In this document: piece after piece, positions 37,587 through 48,522 of the stretch
Numbering within the stretch: the stretch's first letter is position 1
Layout: each line of letters begins with the position of its first letter
Assembly: GCF_019175385.1 (NCBI RefSeq)
Contig: NC_083348.1
Coordinates: 2,991,001 to 3,055,000 of the forward strand
Direction of reading: 5' to 3'
Length of the DNA stretch: 64,000 nucleotides
Source: Lycium barbarum
Taxonomy: Eukaryota > Streptophyta > Magnoliopsida > Solanales > Solanaceae
Position numbers and translations under genes: made by a program
Notes under the pieces: model-generated
The model's input: only the letters and a program-made list of their open reading frames with translations
Databases searched by the model: none
Told to the model about the DNA's origin: nothing

Positions 37587-38566
37587 CACTAAAAAAAATT
37601 TAGTAAACTTTTTTTTTGCAACACTTAGTGTGTTTTTTCATACTTTGACCAACGATTAGTCGTGTTTCAAGACTCCGAAACGTCAATATTTTATATAAAA
37701 CCTGATATTTTTTCTGCGTACAATAATATAGGCTCAATACATCAAGGATACATCGACGTTCGGATAGTCATTTTAGGGATTGAAAAGGCACACGAAGTAA
37801 GTTTTATTTAGAAACTTTAGGGTGTTTTATTTTTTAAGATTTTGATTTAAGCGTGTTATTTTTTAATCAAGACATAACTTTATTTTGAATATAAATCTAA
37901 TTCAATTTGATAAAAAAGTATTTAAAAAATATATGAAGAAAAGCTAATTGTAAAGTGATCAAACTTTAGATGGTCATAACTTTGCGCTCGAACGTCCGAT
38001 TTACGCGTTTTTTTTTTTTTTGAACTTGCGTATTTTTTCGAGGTCTATGCGGACAAACTACCGCAAGGCGGTTTGGCCGAGCCGATTTTTAAAAAAACAC
38101 CTTTTATCCTATTCAATTTCAATTTCTCCTAAATTGGCGTGAAATTTTCAGTTTAATTTACTTATAATATGATTATACGCAATAGATTTCAACGTAAAAA
38201 TCCCGGAGTAATGTAGTTGTGAATGTCAATTTCACTTCTGTGGTTTCAATTTTTGAAAATAAAGCTGACTAATTTTCTCGACATATAAAGTTAACTAAAA
38301 TAACCTTACAGTCAAACACTAAATTTTTTCAAATAAAACTTACTTCGGGCACCGTTTTAACTTTTAAAATGGCGATCCGAACGTCTACGTATCCTTGATG
38401 TATTGAGCCTACATTATTGTACACAAAAAAAAAATATCAGGTTCTATATAAAATATTGACGTTTCGGAGCCTTGACACACGACTAATCGTTGGTCGAAGT
38501 ATAAAAAAACACACTAAGCGTTGCAAAAAAAAAAAAAGTTTACCAAATTTTTTTTAGTGCTCGCTA
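37587..38566. other. Inverted-repeat core of the sister element
   Basis: Non-coding. Bases 37590-37760 and 38385-38560 are long imperfect inverted repeats of each other, for example 'gatgtattgagcct' in the right half and its complement in the left. The centre (37850-38340) has no recognisable content. Confidence 0.7.
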
Positions 38567-39788
38567 TAGCGCAGTATTTTACTGCGCTACGCATAAAAAA
38601 AAATATCTTTAGCGCAGCATTTTACTGCTCTAAAGGTAGTTTTGTAACTTTTTTTTTTTTTTGTTGGGGTATTTTGGTTCACTTGGTTTTTTATTGAGTC
38701 ATTTTGGTTCCGGACTCCTTTTTTAATCTGCTATTTTCCCAAGAGCTGCAACAGCTTAAGTGGAAGGCACAAGGTATTATGAAGTTTGATGTTTAGAATC
38801 TAGAGAACACGAAACTCCTAACAACCTGAGCAATCTGCAGACTGCAAATCATGGCATTCCCTCTCTGGCGCCCCATCACCACATGCAGTGCTTCTGTTTT
38901 TTGAATTTGTACTACTACTACTAACCAGTGCTTGATCTTTTATCAGCATGTGGAGGACAATTATATCTGCATATAGTAGCGCTCCTGACAGAGACGCTAT
39001 TTGGCAGTCTATCTCTATTTGATAGGAGTATATAATTCTTTTATAAGGATTTAGCAGTCATCTCTAGAGATAGTACGTTAGTAACTACATTCAATATTTT
39101 CCTGGCACTGTATAGATAAGGCCACAGCTCTTCACGTTATCAAACAGTAAAAAGTTTTCCAGGGACTAATTATGTACTTCTGATAGTACCTAGAAAATAT
39201 ACAGTTCCAAAAATTCAAGTTTTCTGCAAATAATAATCATCCAAAATGTGTCTTCAACTAAACAACGCAGACCGGTTAGGAATTTATGATCTTTGAGCAG
39301 CAGCAGCGAGCTCTACGACCTAAAAAGACCATCTCAGGTTCTGGGTTCCATATATCTATCAATATTATTACCCTCAAAGTGCAATCAGGATGACATTTTA
39401 ACTCGAAATATTTCAGGCAGAAATTGAACACAGCTTGCTTGTACCAAGAATCTTATCAAAAGTTCCACTTGCACTAGTTTGACCATATTCAGCTATGAGA
39501 GCACATACAAATGCATATCCCTAAATAATTCCCATCTCTTACTCAAGCAGCAGATGCAGCGGGGAAGACATAGTCCCGAGATTCACCAAAACTAATGTAA
39601 ACAAGCAATTTTCTTTGGTTAAAATTAAGCATAAACTGGTCGTACTAGAAGAACAATAAGAATGACAACATATATAAGTTCTGACCAATATTCAGTTCTA
39701 AACATCCAAGCACATAAAAGTCTCAGATAAAGACTGGTTAGTACCATAGCACAATGGAGGCAGAAACATCAAAATAAGCTGACATATA

Positions 39789-40210
39789 GGATGTGTTTGG
39801 TATGAAGGAAAATGTTCTCTTGAAAAACAAGTGGGCTTTTTTTTTTTTTTTTTTTTAACTTATTTTCTAGCGTTTGGTAAGCAACAAAATATTATCCGAA
39901 GAGCATTTATACGTAAGCAAAATGCTATTTTTGGTTTGGGGGGGGGGGGGGGGGGGGGGGTTTGTTTGAGATGGTCAAGAGGTTGGAGTTGGGGGCATCG
40001 GATGGGTGGAAAGAAGACAATGAACTTGAAATGTCACGTATGAAACATGCTTTCCCTACTTCCATGAGGGAAGTCACTATTCTCATTTTTAGGAAACTTG
40101 TTTTCTCGAAGAAAATATTTTTCAAAACATTTTGAACCAACCAAACAAGAGAAAATTGGAAAACATTTTCTCAAAAATATTATCCTCTATAGTCTATACC
40201 AAACACACGC
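39789..40210. mobile_element. MITE with GGGTGTKTTTGGTATG ends, unit 2 copy
   Basis: Counterpart of 33650-33958. It is longer because of poly-T and poly-G expansions. Its right end is overlapped by the SINE target duplication. Confidence 0.65.
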
Positions 40211-40214
40211 ATAG

Positions 40215-40350
40215 TTTTTTTTTTTTTTTTTTTTTTTGGATAACCGTGGTGCCTGGGTTAGCTTGCGCGCACCCGGACTAGATCCACAGGATACCTGTCA
40301 CCTCTCACCAGCAACAAATACCAGATAACTCTGTCCACCAAGGCTAGAAC
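40215..40350 (-). mobile_element. 5'-truncated TS-type SINE
   Basis: On the minus strand: 'aaggcttggtggacag' equivalent at 40330, then 'gttgctggtgagaggtgaca', 'gcgcaagctaacccaggca' and 'ccacggttatcc', followed by a 23-base A tail. This is the 3' half of the solanaceous TS SINE family. The flanks AAACACACGCATAG (40201) and AAACACGCCCATAG (40351) form a 14-bp duplication. Unit 1 has one copy of that target at 33949-33962. Confidence 0.8.
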
Positions 40351-41091
40351 AAACACGCCCATAGTATTTCTCCAGTCTGGTAGCTGCTGCAATAATACTA
40401 ACTTGTTCTATCGGCTATTTTCCCAGTATATAGCTGCAACAGCTTAAGTAGGTGGCACAAAGTATCATGAAGTTTGATGCTTAGAACCTAGAGAACACAA
40501 AACTCCTAACAACTTGAGCAATCTGCAGACTGCAAATCAAGGTATTCCCCCTCTGCCGCCCCATCACCACATGCAGTCTCTTCTCTTTTTTTTTTTTTTT
40601 TTTTTAATTGTACTACTACTACTACTACTACAACTAACCACAGTGCTTGATCTTTCCTCAACATGTGATTACAATTATATCTACATATAGTAGCGCCATG
40701 ACGGAGACACTATTTGGCAGTCATCTCTTTGATAAGAATGTATAATTCTTTTATAAGGATTTGGCAGTCATCTCTAGAGATAGTAAGTTACTAACTAAAT
40801 TCAATGTTTTCCCGGAAGTATATATACAAAACCAGTTGTTTTGAGGGCCACAGCTGTTCACGTTATCAAAGAGTAAGAAGTTTTCCAGGGACTAATTATG
40901 TACTTGATAGTACCTAGAAAAAAAAAAAAAAAACACAGTTCCAAAAATTTACAGTTTCTGCAAATAACAATATTCTCCCCTCCCCTCAAATCTCTCTTTC
41001 TGAATTACACTCTTTTTTTTTAAACTGGTAAACTTGTAATCTGAATTACACTACAGACTACAAAAGAAAAGAAAAAAGAAAAAGCACCCAG

Positions 41092-41833
41092 GGTTGTGAT
41101 CTAGTGGTCAATGAGAGAATCATAAGGTCGTCAGGTTCAGTGTAAGCGTGAAGCGGAAAAAAGTGAAGAGGCACCGCTTCACGCTTTAAACAAAGCAAGC
41201 GCAATTTTCTAAAAAAGACCAAAATAAACCTTGCACAATTAAATTAATGAACTAAAATGAAAAAAATCAATTAATTAAACTCCAGAAAACAGTCCAGACC
41301 AGCCCTTACAGAAAAAAATAAGAAAGACAGAGAAATCAGATCAGCCCAGAAAGAAAAACAACAAAGGAAACTCCGGAAAACAGTCCAACGAAACAAAGGA
41401 AACAGTCGTGCAACGCTAGTGATGCGAGCAAGAATTGAAAAAAAAAATTCCAGCCCCTCCCCAGCAGTGGGCGACGAAGAGTAGAAAAGGAGGAGAAGAA
41501 GAAGACGTACCTAGAAAAAGGTGAATCCTAAGTCAGACTCTTTTTCTTCTAACAAGAGTCCTGTTTATAAAAAAAAAACATGCTTCCTACTGCTTCGCTT
41601 CTGTTCGCCTCTTGCTTCAGGGCATGAACCGCCCGCATTATTGGACCTCCCTCGCTTCAGGCCACTGAAGCGCCAGACCCCCACTTCGCTTCGCGTCAGC
41701 GCTCGCTTTCCTAAACACTGGCCAGGATAAAATCCCAGCAGAGAACCACTAGACGATTTCTTCTCATCTATCGAAGCCTTGGTTGATAGAGTTGTGCGCA
41801 AGCTGGCCCCTAACACCACGGTAATTAAAAAAA
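41092..41833 (+). mobile_element. TS-type SINE, split by a MITE
   Basis: The head 'gttgtgatctagtggtcaatg' (41093) has the tRNA-derived promoter form. After the MITE the body resumes at 41721 (AAAATCCCAGCAGAG, 'gatttcttctcatct', 'gcgcaagctggcccctaaca', 'ccacggtaatt') and ends in a short A tail at 41833. The A-box-like segment is AGTGGTCAATG. Confidence 0.7.
41138..41720. mobile_element. hAT-like MITE (CAGTGTT family) inside the SINE
   Basis: Left end CAGTGTAAGCGTGAAGCG and right end (opposite strand) CAGTGTTTAGGAAAGCG. The 8-bp flanks GTCAGGTT and GCCAGGAT are a decayed duplication. The interior has many 'cgcttc/gaagcg' words. Same family as 33284-33643. Confidence 0.65.
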
Positions 41834-42411
41834 TGAAGAAGTCAAGTTGGAAGAGGGAGAATATGTACCCCGAATTTATGTTAATTGTGAAGGAAGTTGA
41901 GAAAATAGAAGAAACTAATCTTCCCTGTAGACAGTCCATTTTATCATAGGCTATAACACATGCTACTTATAGTGAAGTTAACTTGTCATTTTCACTGACA
42001 AATTATTTTTCTTATCTTGGGGTCGCTACAGATGGAAGAACGTTATTGATTCATCAAATGTGAATCTAGATACAATTAAGAAGAAGGATTTCTTTCCAAG
42101 GTCCTCCCTCCATCACTTGATTTAATTACTTATTCTTCTTTTACATTCCCATTTTCTTTCATTTTTAACAAGCACAATATAGTAGTAGTGCACCTTTACT
42201 TTCCACAATCAACTCAACTTGAACTTACATTGAAAATGCCTAATTTTCTAAGGCAAGATATCAATTCACAAAAAAAAAAAAACATTTTTGACAATTTACA
42301 ATGTCACCAGTTAGAAGAAAAGCGAGAACTTTTAATGCATAGATACAAGGAAACACAAAAAACTTTCTATCAAATATACGAGTCAAGCAGGTTAAAACAC
42401 AGAGTCATAAA
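41834..42411. other. 3' flank of the host gene
   Basis: No coding motif or repeat recognised. The AT-rich stretch at 42100-42410 next to the stop codon could be the 3' UTR of the minus-strand gene; an AATAAA-like signal is not obvious. Confidence 0.4.
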
Positions 42412-42936
42412 TCATTTGCGCTTAGCTTTTCTTTGCCGACGTTTAGAATCATCCTCACTATTTTCATCCTCCTCCACATCAGTGCTGCTCTCATCATCAT
42501 CATCATCATCATCATCAGTCTCGGAGGGAGGTGAAGGGTCAAGTCTAGCAGCATCAATTGCCCACTTTATCACCTTCTCAACTTCATCATCATCATCCTC
42601 TTCTTTCTCCACCGCTGATGATGAAGCCGAAGAATAAGTGGGAAGGGAGCTTTTGAGTGCTGCAAATCTGGTAAACAAGTCATCTGAGTCCGTTGATGTA
42701 GAGGCTGAAGGTGGTTGTTTGACTAAACCTAAACCCTGTTGGGAAATAGGGGTTTTTTTGGGAGTTTTCTTGGATCTGAGAGCTTGGAAACGTTGATCGA
42801 GTTGTGGGTCGATGAATTGGGTGGAAGAACCACGAGCCATATGGGAATTAAGACTCAGCTTAAGGGACACGTCATCCTCTGCCGCACGGAGCAGCTCTTC
42901 CACCTCCTCCGATTCAGTCTTCTTACCTCTGCTCAT
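42412..42936 (-). CDS. Small acidic conserved-looking protein, possibly ANCHR-like
   Basis: A single-exon frame of 174 residues from ATG at 42936. The N terminus is charged (MSRGKKTESEEVEELLRAAE). A short helix box FIDPQLDQRFQALRSK lies near residues 41-56, and a related box, DDLFTRFAALKSSLP, near 86-100. The segment EVEKVIKWAIDAARLD is near 117-132. A long run of Asp/Glu/Ser follows, and the protein ends in a basic tail KRRQRKAKRK that could be a nuclear signal. Paired RFxALK boxes followed by an acidic helix recall the ESCRT-binding part of abscission/NoCut regulators (ANCHR), but the FYVE finger is absent; this is a weak resemblance. Mixed codon use and complex sequence make it the only credible host gene here. 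A chromovirus begins 351 bp upstream of the start codon and may disturb its promoter. Confidence 0.65.
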   Translation of the reverse strand: MSRGKKTESEEVEELLRAAEDDVSLKLSLNSHMARGSSTQFIDPQLDQRFQALRSKKTPKKTPISQQGLGLVKQPPSASTSTDSDDLFTRFAALKSSLPTYSSASSSAVEKEEDDDDEVEKVIKWAIDAARLDPSPPSETDDDDDDDDESSTDVEEDENSEDDSKRRQRKAKRK

Positions 42937-43281
42937 TCTCTTCCTGTTGAGGGTTGGGTGGAGTTTAACAGTTACTAGGCCTTTGGAGTAGGAATTTCTG
43001 CCCTCTATGTCACGGCCTCAAGGCTCCCAATCAAATTTTTGTGCGGATGACCTTCGAAAGCAATGGTCTTTCATTTTTGTCCCTCAAATTGGTGGTCATA
43101 ATTTTTTTGCTTTCACTTAATATCAATATTCTGAATTTGAACTCCTACTCAATAAAAAAAAAATCACAAAATAGAGTTAAGGTGCAAAAATTTACCTTTC
43201 AAAACTCTACCTTAGGTTTAACTTTAGCCCGAATGGGCCTACCTTTATCACGAAACTTTACTTTGCGATTTTTTTTTAATT

Positions 43282-43286
43282 GAGAA
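43282..43286. repeat. Left target duplication GAGAA
   Basis: GAGAA precedes TGTCACAACCC at 43287 and recurs at 54796-54800 after the terminal TATAACA. Confidence 0.95.
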
Positions 43287-46200
43287 TGTCACAACCCAAC
43301 CCCGTAGGCCATGACTCGTGCCCGAGTTGGACACTTATATTATCTGTTAACTATAGTCATTTACAATTAGCATGTCACGATCTCCTTTGTATATAAAAAG
43401 GTAGGGAGTTATTTTTAAATCTGTCAAAGTTGTGTATGTCTTAGGCACCTGTCTCCTGAGGAGTTGCACTTTTTAAACAACAACATATATAAATATTCCT
43501 ACGCAAGCCGACAAGGCTGCCACGATATACAAAATACCAAACATATATATATATATGCAAGCCGACAAGGCTGCCATTACGAATGGGTACGCCCCAAACA
43601 TAAGTCATAGACATAAAACGCATCAACCACTACAAACAGACCCACACCGGTGTCCACAGACCTCTAAGAGTAATGACCGTATTATGGGGCGGGACAGGGC
43701 CCCGCCGTACCCAAATAAGCACATACGAATACAACATAAGGGAGTTATACCACAAGCTAGCTCCGGAACAAAGGAGCAGTCCAAAATAGCTGAATGATGT
43801 CCTAAGCTGGCGGATCTCCGAAACGAGCGTCTGTACCTGCGGGCATGAACGCAGCCCCCCGAAGAAAGGGGGTCAGTACGGAATGTGTACTAAGCATGTA
43901 AAGCTTGAAACACATTAATAGACTTATATTGAGACACAGTATATAGGACACAATGCAACAACAGAATTTCATAAAACTTGCCTTTGAACATATTTCATTT
44001 GTATCATTCTCATATCATTGTCATTATAGAGTTTTGTAATCAAAGCTGCATAATCATTCTGTATATAACATATATAACATGTCCCGGACCTTTAATGAGG
44101 GACTCGGTAATTTAAAATCATAACATCATAACATAAACATAGACGTGTCCCGGCCCTTTCCTGAGGGACTCGGTAATAAGGAATATGCCCTCCTGGCCAC
44201 CATCATCTCCATATCATCATATCATCATATCATCACATCATCATATCATCATATCATCATCATATATATATATAACGTGTCCCGGCCCTCTAGTGAGGGG
44301 CTCGGTGATTAATATAGTAAATGTGCGCACGAAAACGTACCCTGGCCCGGGACTCAGTGAAGGATATAGCGGTAAGCACGAGCAGAATAATAAGCAACCA
44401 CATATATGCAATTCATCTTTTTAGACTCAAGGGGTAAGCAACTAACCAGCTCTAAAGTGTCAAAATAATATTCATATTCAGTCCATTTTAAGTCTCATAA
44501 CAACTATCACAAGAAACGTTTCAGATTTCATGTACATGTATCACTTTAATAAGGTGTAGCTTTTGAAAGTCAAGTATGTCTCTAGTTGTGCAATTCTTTA
44601 AGAATAGGAACTTTCATACATTATTCATTAGTCATTCATATTGTAGGTACGTGACAATAGCATTAATGAAATATAGATTCATAAGTCATGCATGGAGCTA
44701 GAGAATAGAATTTACCCCAAGGTTCATATCGTTTCATACTTACGTCTAGGACATGCGAAAAGAAAGAAGGAATAGGCTTTACATACCTTTTGCGTTTAGT
44801 TGTATTCTAACTTGTACTTGCTGCCCAAAAACACTTATCCTATATCAAGATGTGAAGAACTGCAATTAGTCTACAAGGGAATTCAATACGCATTTTGACA
44901 CTCACAATCCCTTTCTAACATTTAAACGACGTTTCGTTCGCATTCGAATCAACTAGCGTTACAAGCTAACATTGCTAGTCGTTCTTTCATATATTAATCA
45001 AGACTTGTTTAAACATGACTTAGGGAACTTGGGCAGTCCATACGCCATCCAAAACTGTTTCATTCACACGGCTAATCAACACACATAGCATTTCCATTCT
45101 TACTTAGCAAATTTCCAGTTTTAACTTGCAACAACAACAACACGTTTAATGATATTACTTTCATGATTCTCGGAACTGTTTTAGCATCATTTTCACTCTT
45201 ACAACAGCCCACAATCATTTCAGTTTTAACTTAAATCATGGCACTTTACATTCACTAAACGTTTGCAACAAGAATCAACATTCAACACACACAAATTTAC
45301 TTCTAACCTCAAAAACTGTCCACGGTTTTGGACTGCCTTTACACCTCAACATAATTCATTTCTTTAACACCTCAATTCACATATTCAACATGCATACAAT
45401 ACACCACAATGTCCATAACAACAACAATCCAAATGTGACCCAAAACAGTCCCTAATTCTCCCCAAAACAGTCTCTACTACACGGCTACAACACCCTTCCA
45501 CCATTTCATGATTTTTATCCGTTTATCCAACTACAATGCATTCAATCCGTTTCCAATACATGTTCAACAAGATTAAGCATGACTTCATTAGAATCTTCAA
45601 TACATGGCTTATTTTAAATTCAAGCAAAAACAGTCCAATATCCAACATGCAACATCACAACCAAACTTCTACAATCTTTGTTCATATACCTATGTTGATA
45701 CATATTCAATTCATCAACAATACATGCAAAATGAAATCAACCATGACTTCACCTCACTCACGGCTCACTCTCTACTTCAACTACAACCAAAATCCAACAA
45801 CAACATGCATGAACTATACATTCAAATCATCATGCAACACAAGAACAACAAACATTCTTACCTTTCAATCTTGTTCTTCACCTTGGCCGAAACTTCACTC
45901 TATTTGGGTGCTTCACTTTCTTGTTTCTTTTCAACAACTACTACAACTTATTATACACTAGATGAGGAGTAAATTTAAAGGAGAAAACTGAAATTTCTGG
46001 GTTGATATTCACTCACCACTCTCGGCTAGCTCTAGCCGAGAGTTTCCCTTTCTCTCACTAAGTATGTTAAACTTGAAAGTGTTGAAATGAATTGCTAAAG
46101 TGGAGTGAATCAGATTTTTGTGTCTATATGTCCCCCTCCTTGACTTGGACATGTGGATCACACTAAATTGGGTCAAGATTCCTTGACCACAACATTGAAA

Positions 46201-46450
46201 GGCACGGCCAAACATGGTCTAAAAGTGGACTGACTTTTGGTCTTTCCAATCCCACTTATTAATCCAATTATGGTTAGTTTAATCCCAATTTTTCATTAAT
46301 AGTTAATGACACACGAAAATTGTGGATAATTTGTGACTCGAAACGAAACCGGAAGTTAAAATCTCTACTTCGTATCTTAAGATAGTCTTGTCTTTAACTT
46401 GTCGCGTTTATTTTAAAACGTCTCATCGTATGAAAATATGGGATATAATA
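43287..46450 (-). repeat. 3' LTR of the second Tekay element
   Basis: TGTCACAACCC to GGATATAATA; the terminal base pair context differs from the 5' LTR (TATAACA) by one change. Contains 'cccggccctttcctgaggga'-type repeats at 44080-44362 and an ATC/ATA microsatellite at 44203-44272. Confidence 0.95.
44080..44362. repeat. Short repeats within the LTR
   Basis: Three to four spaced copies of TGTCCCGG...GAGGGACTCGGTAA. The same set occurs in the partner LTR at 52438-52706, where the intervening ATC-type microsatellite is about 30 bp shorter. Confidence 0.7.
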
Positions 46451-46467
46451 TCCTCCCCCCCTTTAGA
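46451..46467 (-). promoter_or_regulatory. Polypurine tract
   Basis: On the minus strand CTAAAGGGGGGGAGGA abuts the 3' LTR at 46450. Confidence 0.8.
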
Positions 46468-46572
46468 ACATTCATCCTCGAATGTCAATTTTTATCCCGT
46501 TAAGTTCTATAAGGGTTTTGGGAAGGGTCTTCCTTATCGCTAACATATAAATCGAGCAGACAATTAACACAA

Positions 46573-48522
46573 TCAAGTAAAGGAGTTTAAATTACCTGTA
46601 GGTGTGGAAAACAAGTGAGGATATTTCTTTATCATTTCCTCCTCAACCTCCCAAGTCATCTCCTCCCTATTATTGTTCCGCCACAACACTTTAACCGACG
46701 CCACATCTTTTGTTCGTAACCTCCTGATTTGTCGATCAAGTATGGCAATAGGCTGTTCTTCGTACGATAGCTCCTCTGTTACCTGAATATCATTTGTAGG
46801 GAACACCCTAGAAGGATCGCCTATATACTTGCGAAGCATTGACATATGGAAGACCGGATGTACTGCTGCTAAGTCCGCTGGTAGGTCTAACTCGTAAGCA
46901 ACTTGGCCTACCTTACGGATAACTTGATAAGGTCCAACGTATCTCGGGCTCAGCTTCCCTTTCTTGCCGAACCTCATAACACCCTTCATGGGTGACACCT
47001 TCAAGAACACCCAATCGCCAACCTAAAATTCCAAGTGTCGGCGTCGATTATCTGCATATGCCTTCTGTCGACTCCGGGCGGCCAGTAATCTTTCCTGAAT
47101 AAGTTTCACCTTATCGACAGCCTGCTGAACCATATCTGGGCCTATCAGCTTAGCCTCGCCAACATCAAACCAGCCTATAGGGGATCTGCATTTCCTGCCA
47201 TACAGGGCTTCGTACGGCGCCATCTGAATGCTAGAGTGGTAACTGTTATTATAAGCAAACTCGATAAGCGGCAAGTGATCCTCCCAGCTGCCCTTGAAAT
47301 CAATAACACAGGCCCTCAACATATCTTGTAGCGTCTGGATGGTACGCTCGGCCTGCCCATCAGTCTGAGGATGAAATGCAGTGCTGAGACTCACTTGCGT
47401 CCCCAATCCCTCCTGGAAGGATCTCCAGAAGTTAGCTGTAAACTGGGCCCCTCTATCTGAGATAATAGCGGTGGGAACTCCATGAAGTCTCACTATCTCC
47501 TTAAGATACAATCGGGCATAATCCTCAGCTGAGTACGTAGTCCTGACTAGAAGAAAGTGGGCTGATTTTGTCAATCTATCAACAATAACCCAGACAGAGT
47601 CATACTTCCGTGGAGTGCGAGGGAAACCCGTGACGAAATCCATATTAATTACCTCCCATTTCCATGTTGGAATTTCCATCTCCTGCAATAGCCCTCCGGG
47701 CTTCTGGTGCTCTGTCTTGACCTGCTGACAATTCGGACACTGGGCCACAAATTCTGCTATATCCTTTTTCATACCATCCCACCAGTACAAACATCTAAGA
47801 TCATGATACATTTTTGTCGATCCTGGGTGAATAGAATAACGAGCACAGTGTGCTTCCCCCATTACCTGTTGCCGTAACCCTGCAACCTCAGGTACACATA
47901 ATCTGCTTCTGTATCGTAGTACTCCGTCAGCTGACATCTTAAATGGGGTCTCATCCTTCTGAAGTGTTGTATCTCTATAATGTACCAGAACAGGATCCTC
48001 ATATTGACGCCTCTTTACCTCTTCTACAATAGAGGACTCAGCAACACCTCGCACAACAATGCTACCATTATCAGAATCAGCCAAGCGAACTCCAAGACTA
48101 GCTAGCTGATGAATCTCACGGACTATCTCTTTCTTTCCTGGCTGCACGCCTGCCAAACTAGCCATAGATTTACGGCTGAGTGCATCTGCTACAACATTAG
48201 CCTTTCCTGGGTGATATAGAATATCGACATCATAATCTTTCAGCAACTCTAACCATCTCATCTGTCGCAAATTCAGCTCCTTCTGCTTAAAGATATACTG
48301 GAGACTTTTATGATCTGTATAAATATCAACATGCACGCCATACAGATAATGTCTCCATATCTTCAAAGCATGTATCACTGCTGCCAACTCCAGGTCATGT
48401 GTAGGATAATTTCTCTCATGTTTCCTGAGTTGTCGGGAGGCATAGGCTATAACTCTGCCGTGCTGCATCAACACGCAACCCAACCCAAACACCAGAAGCA
48501 TCACAATAAACAACATAGCCAT
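46573..48522 (-). pseudogene. pol: Tekay RNase H, integrase and chromodomain
   Basis: One minus-strand frame from about 48490 to 46573, broken by a single TAG at 47023-47025 where LEF-stop-VGDW implies a former Gln. RNase H residues: [28 protein letters not shown] (the first Asp lies in the upstream frame). Integrase zinc finger: [11 protein letters not shown] ... CPNCQQVK. Catalytic core: [29 protein letters not shown]. The C terminus carries WVFLKVSPMKG and an SH3-like fold region, then the chromodomain YEEQPIAILDRQIRRLRTKD ... WRNNNREEMTWEVEEEM, which in chromoviruses steers integration toward marked heterochromatin. The frame is entered through a one-base insertion near 48488 relative to the RT frame. 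Confidence 0.93.

Larger units (their letters stand above)
34010..38717. mobile_element. Short sister of the 26 kb element (carries a solo LTR)
   Basis: Begins GAGTCCAGAATC and ends GGTTCCGGACTC. Its arms are inverted repeats of about 400 bp that include the GCGCAGTA/TACTGCGC palindromes (34086-34114, 34139-34163; 38567-38589, 38607-38634). Without the nested solo LTR it is about 1.3 kb and has no coding capacity, so it is a non-autonomous foldback-like member. The flanks TTACTTTAT (34001) and TTTTTTAAT (38719) resemble the empty site TTGTTCTAT at 40403-40411, consistent with a decayed 9-bp duplication. Confidence 0.75.
6656..39231. repeat. Tandem host duplication, unit 1 (interrupted)
   Basis: The non-transposon pieces 6656-6914, 32984-34009 and 38718-39231 join to about 1.8 kb. 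They align in order with unit 2 at 39232-40970. Shared text includes 'gtgtcttcaactaaacaacg' at the start, 'ccctaaataattcccatctc' in the middle and 'ccagggactaattatgtact' near the end. The two large interruptions are the transposon insertions listed below. Confidence 0.85.
39232..40970. repeat. Tandem host duplication, unit 2 (retains empty sites)
   Basis: Begins 'aataatcatccaaaatgtgtc' and ends 'tttctgcaaataacaa'. It is colinear with the joined unit 1 pieces but lacks the 26 kb element, the sister element and the CAGTGTT MITE. It has its own SINE and expanded homopolymer runs (T at 39838-39856, G at 39939-39960). No gene is recognised in either unit. Confidence 0.85.

Noticed and set aside
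41092..41145. tRNA gene
   Set aside because: Only the tRNA-derived head of a SINE; no cloverleaf or anticodon arm could be drawn.
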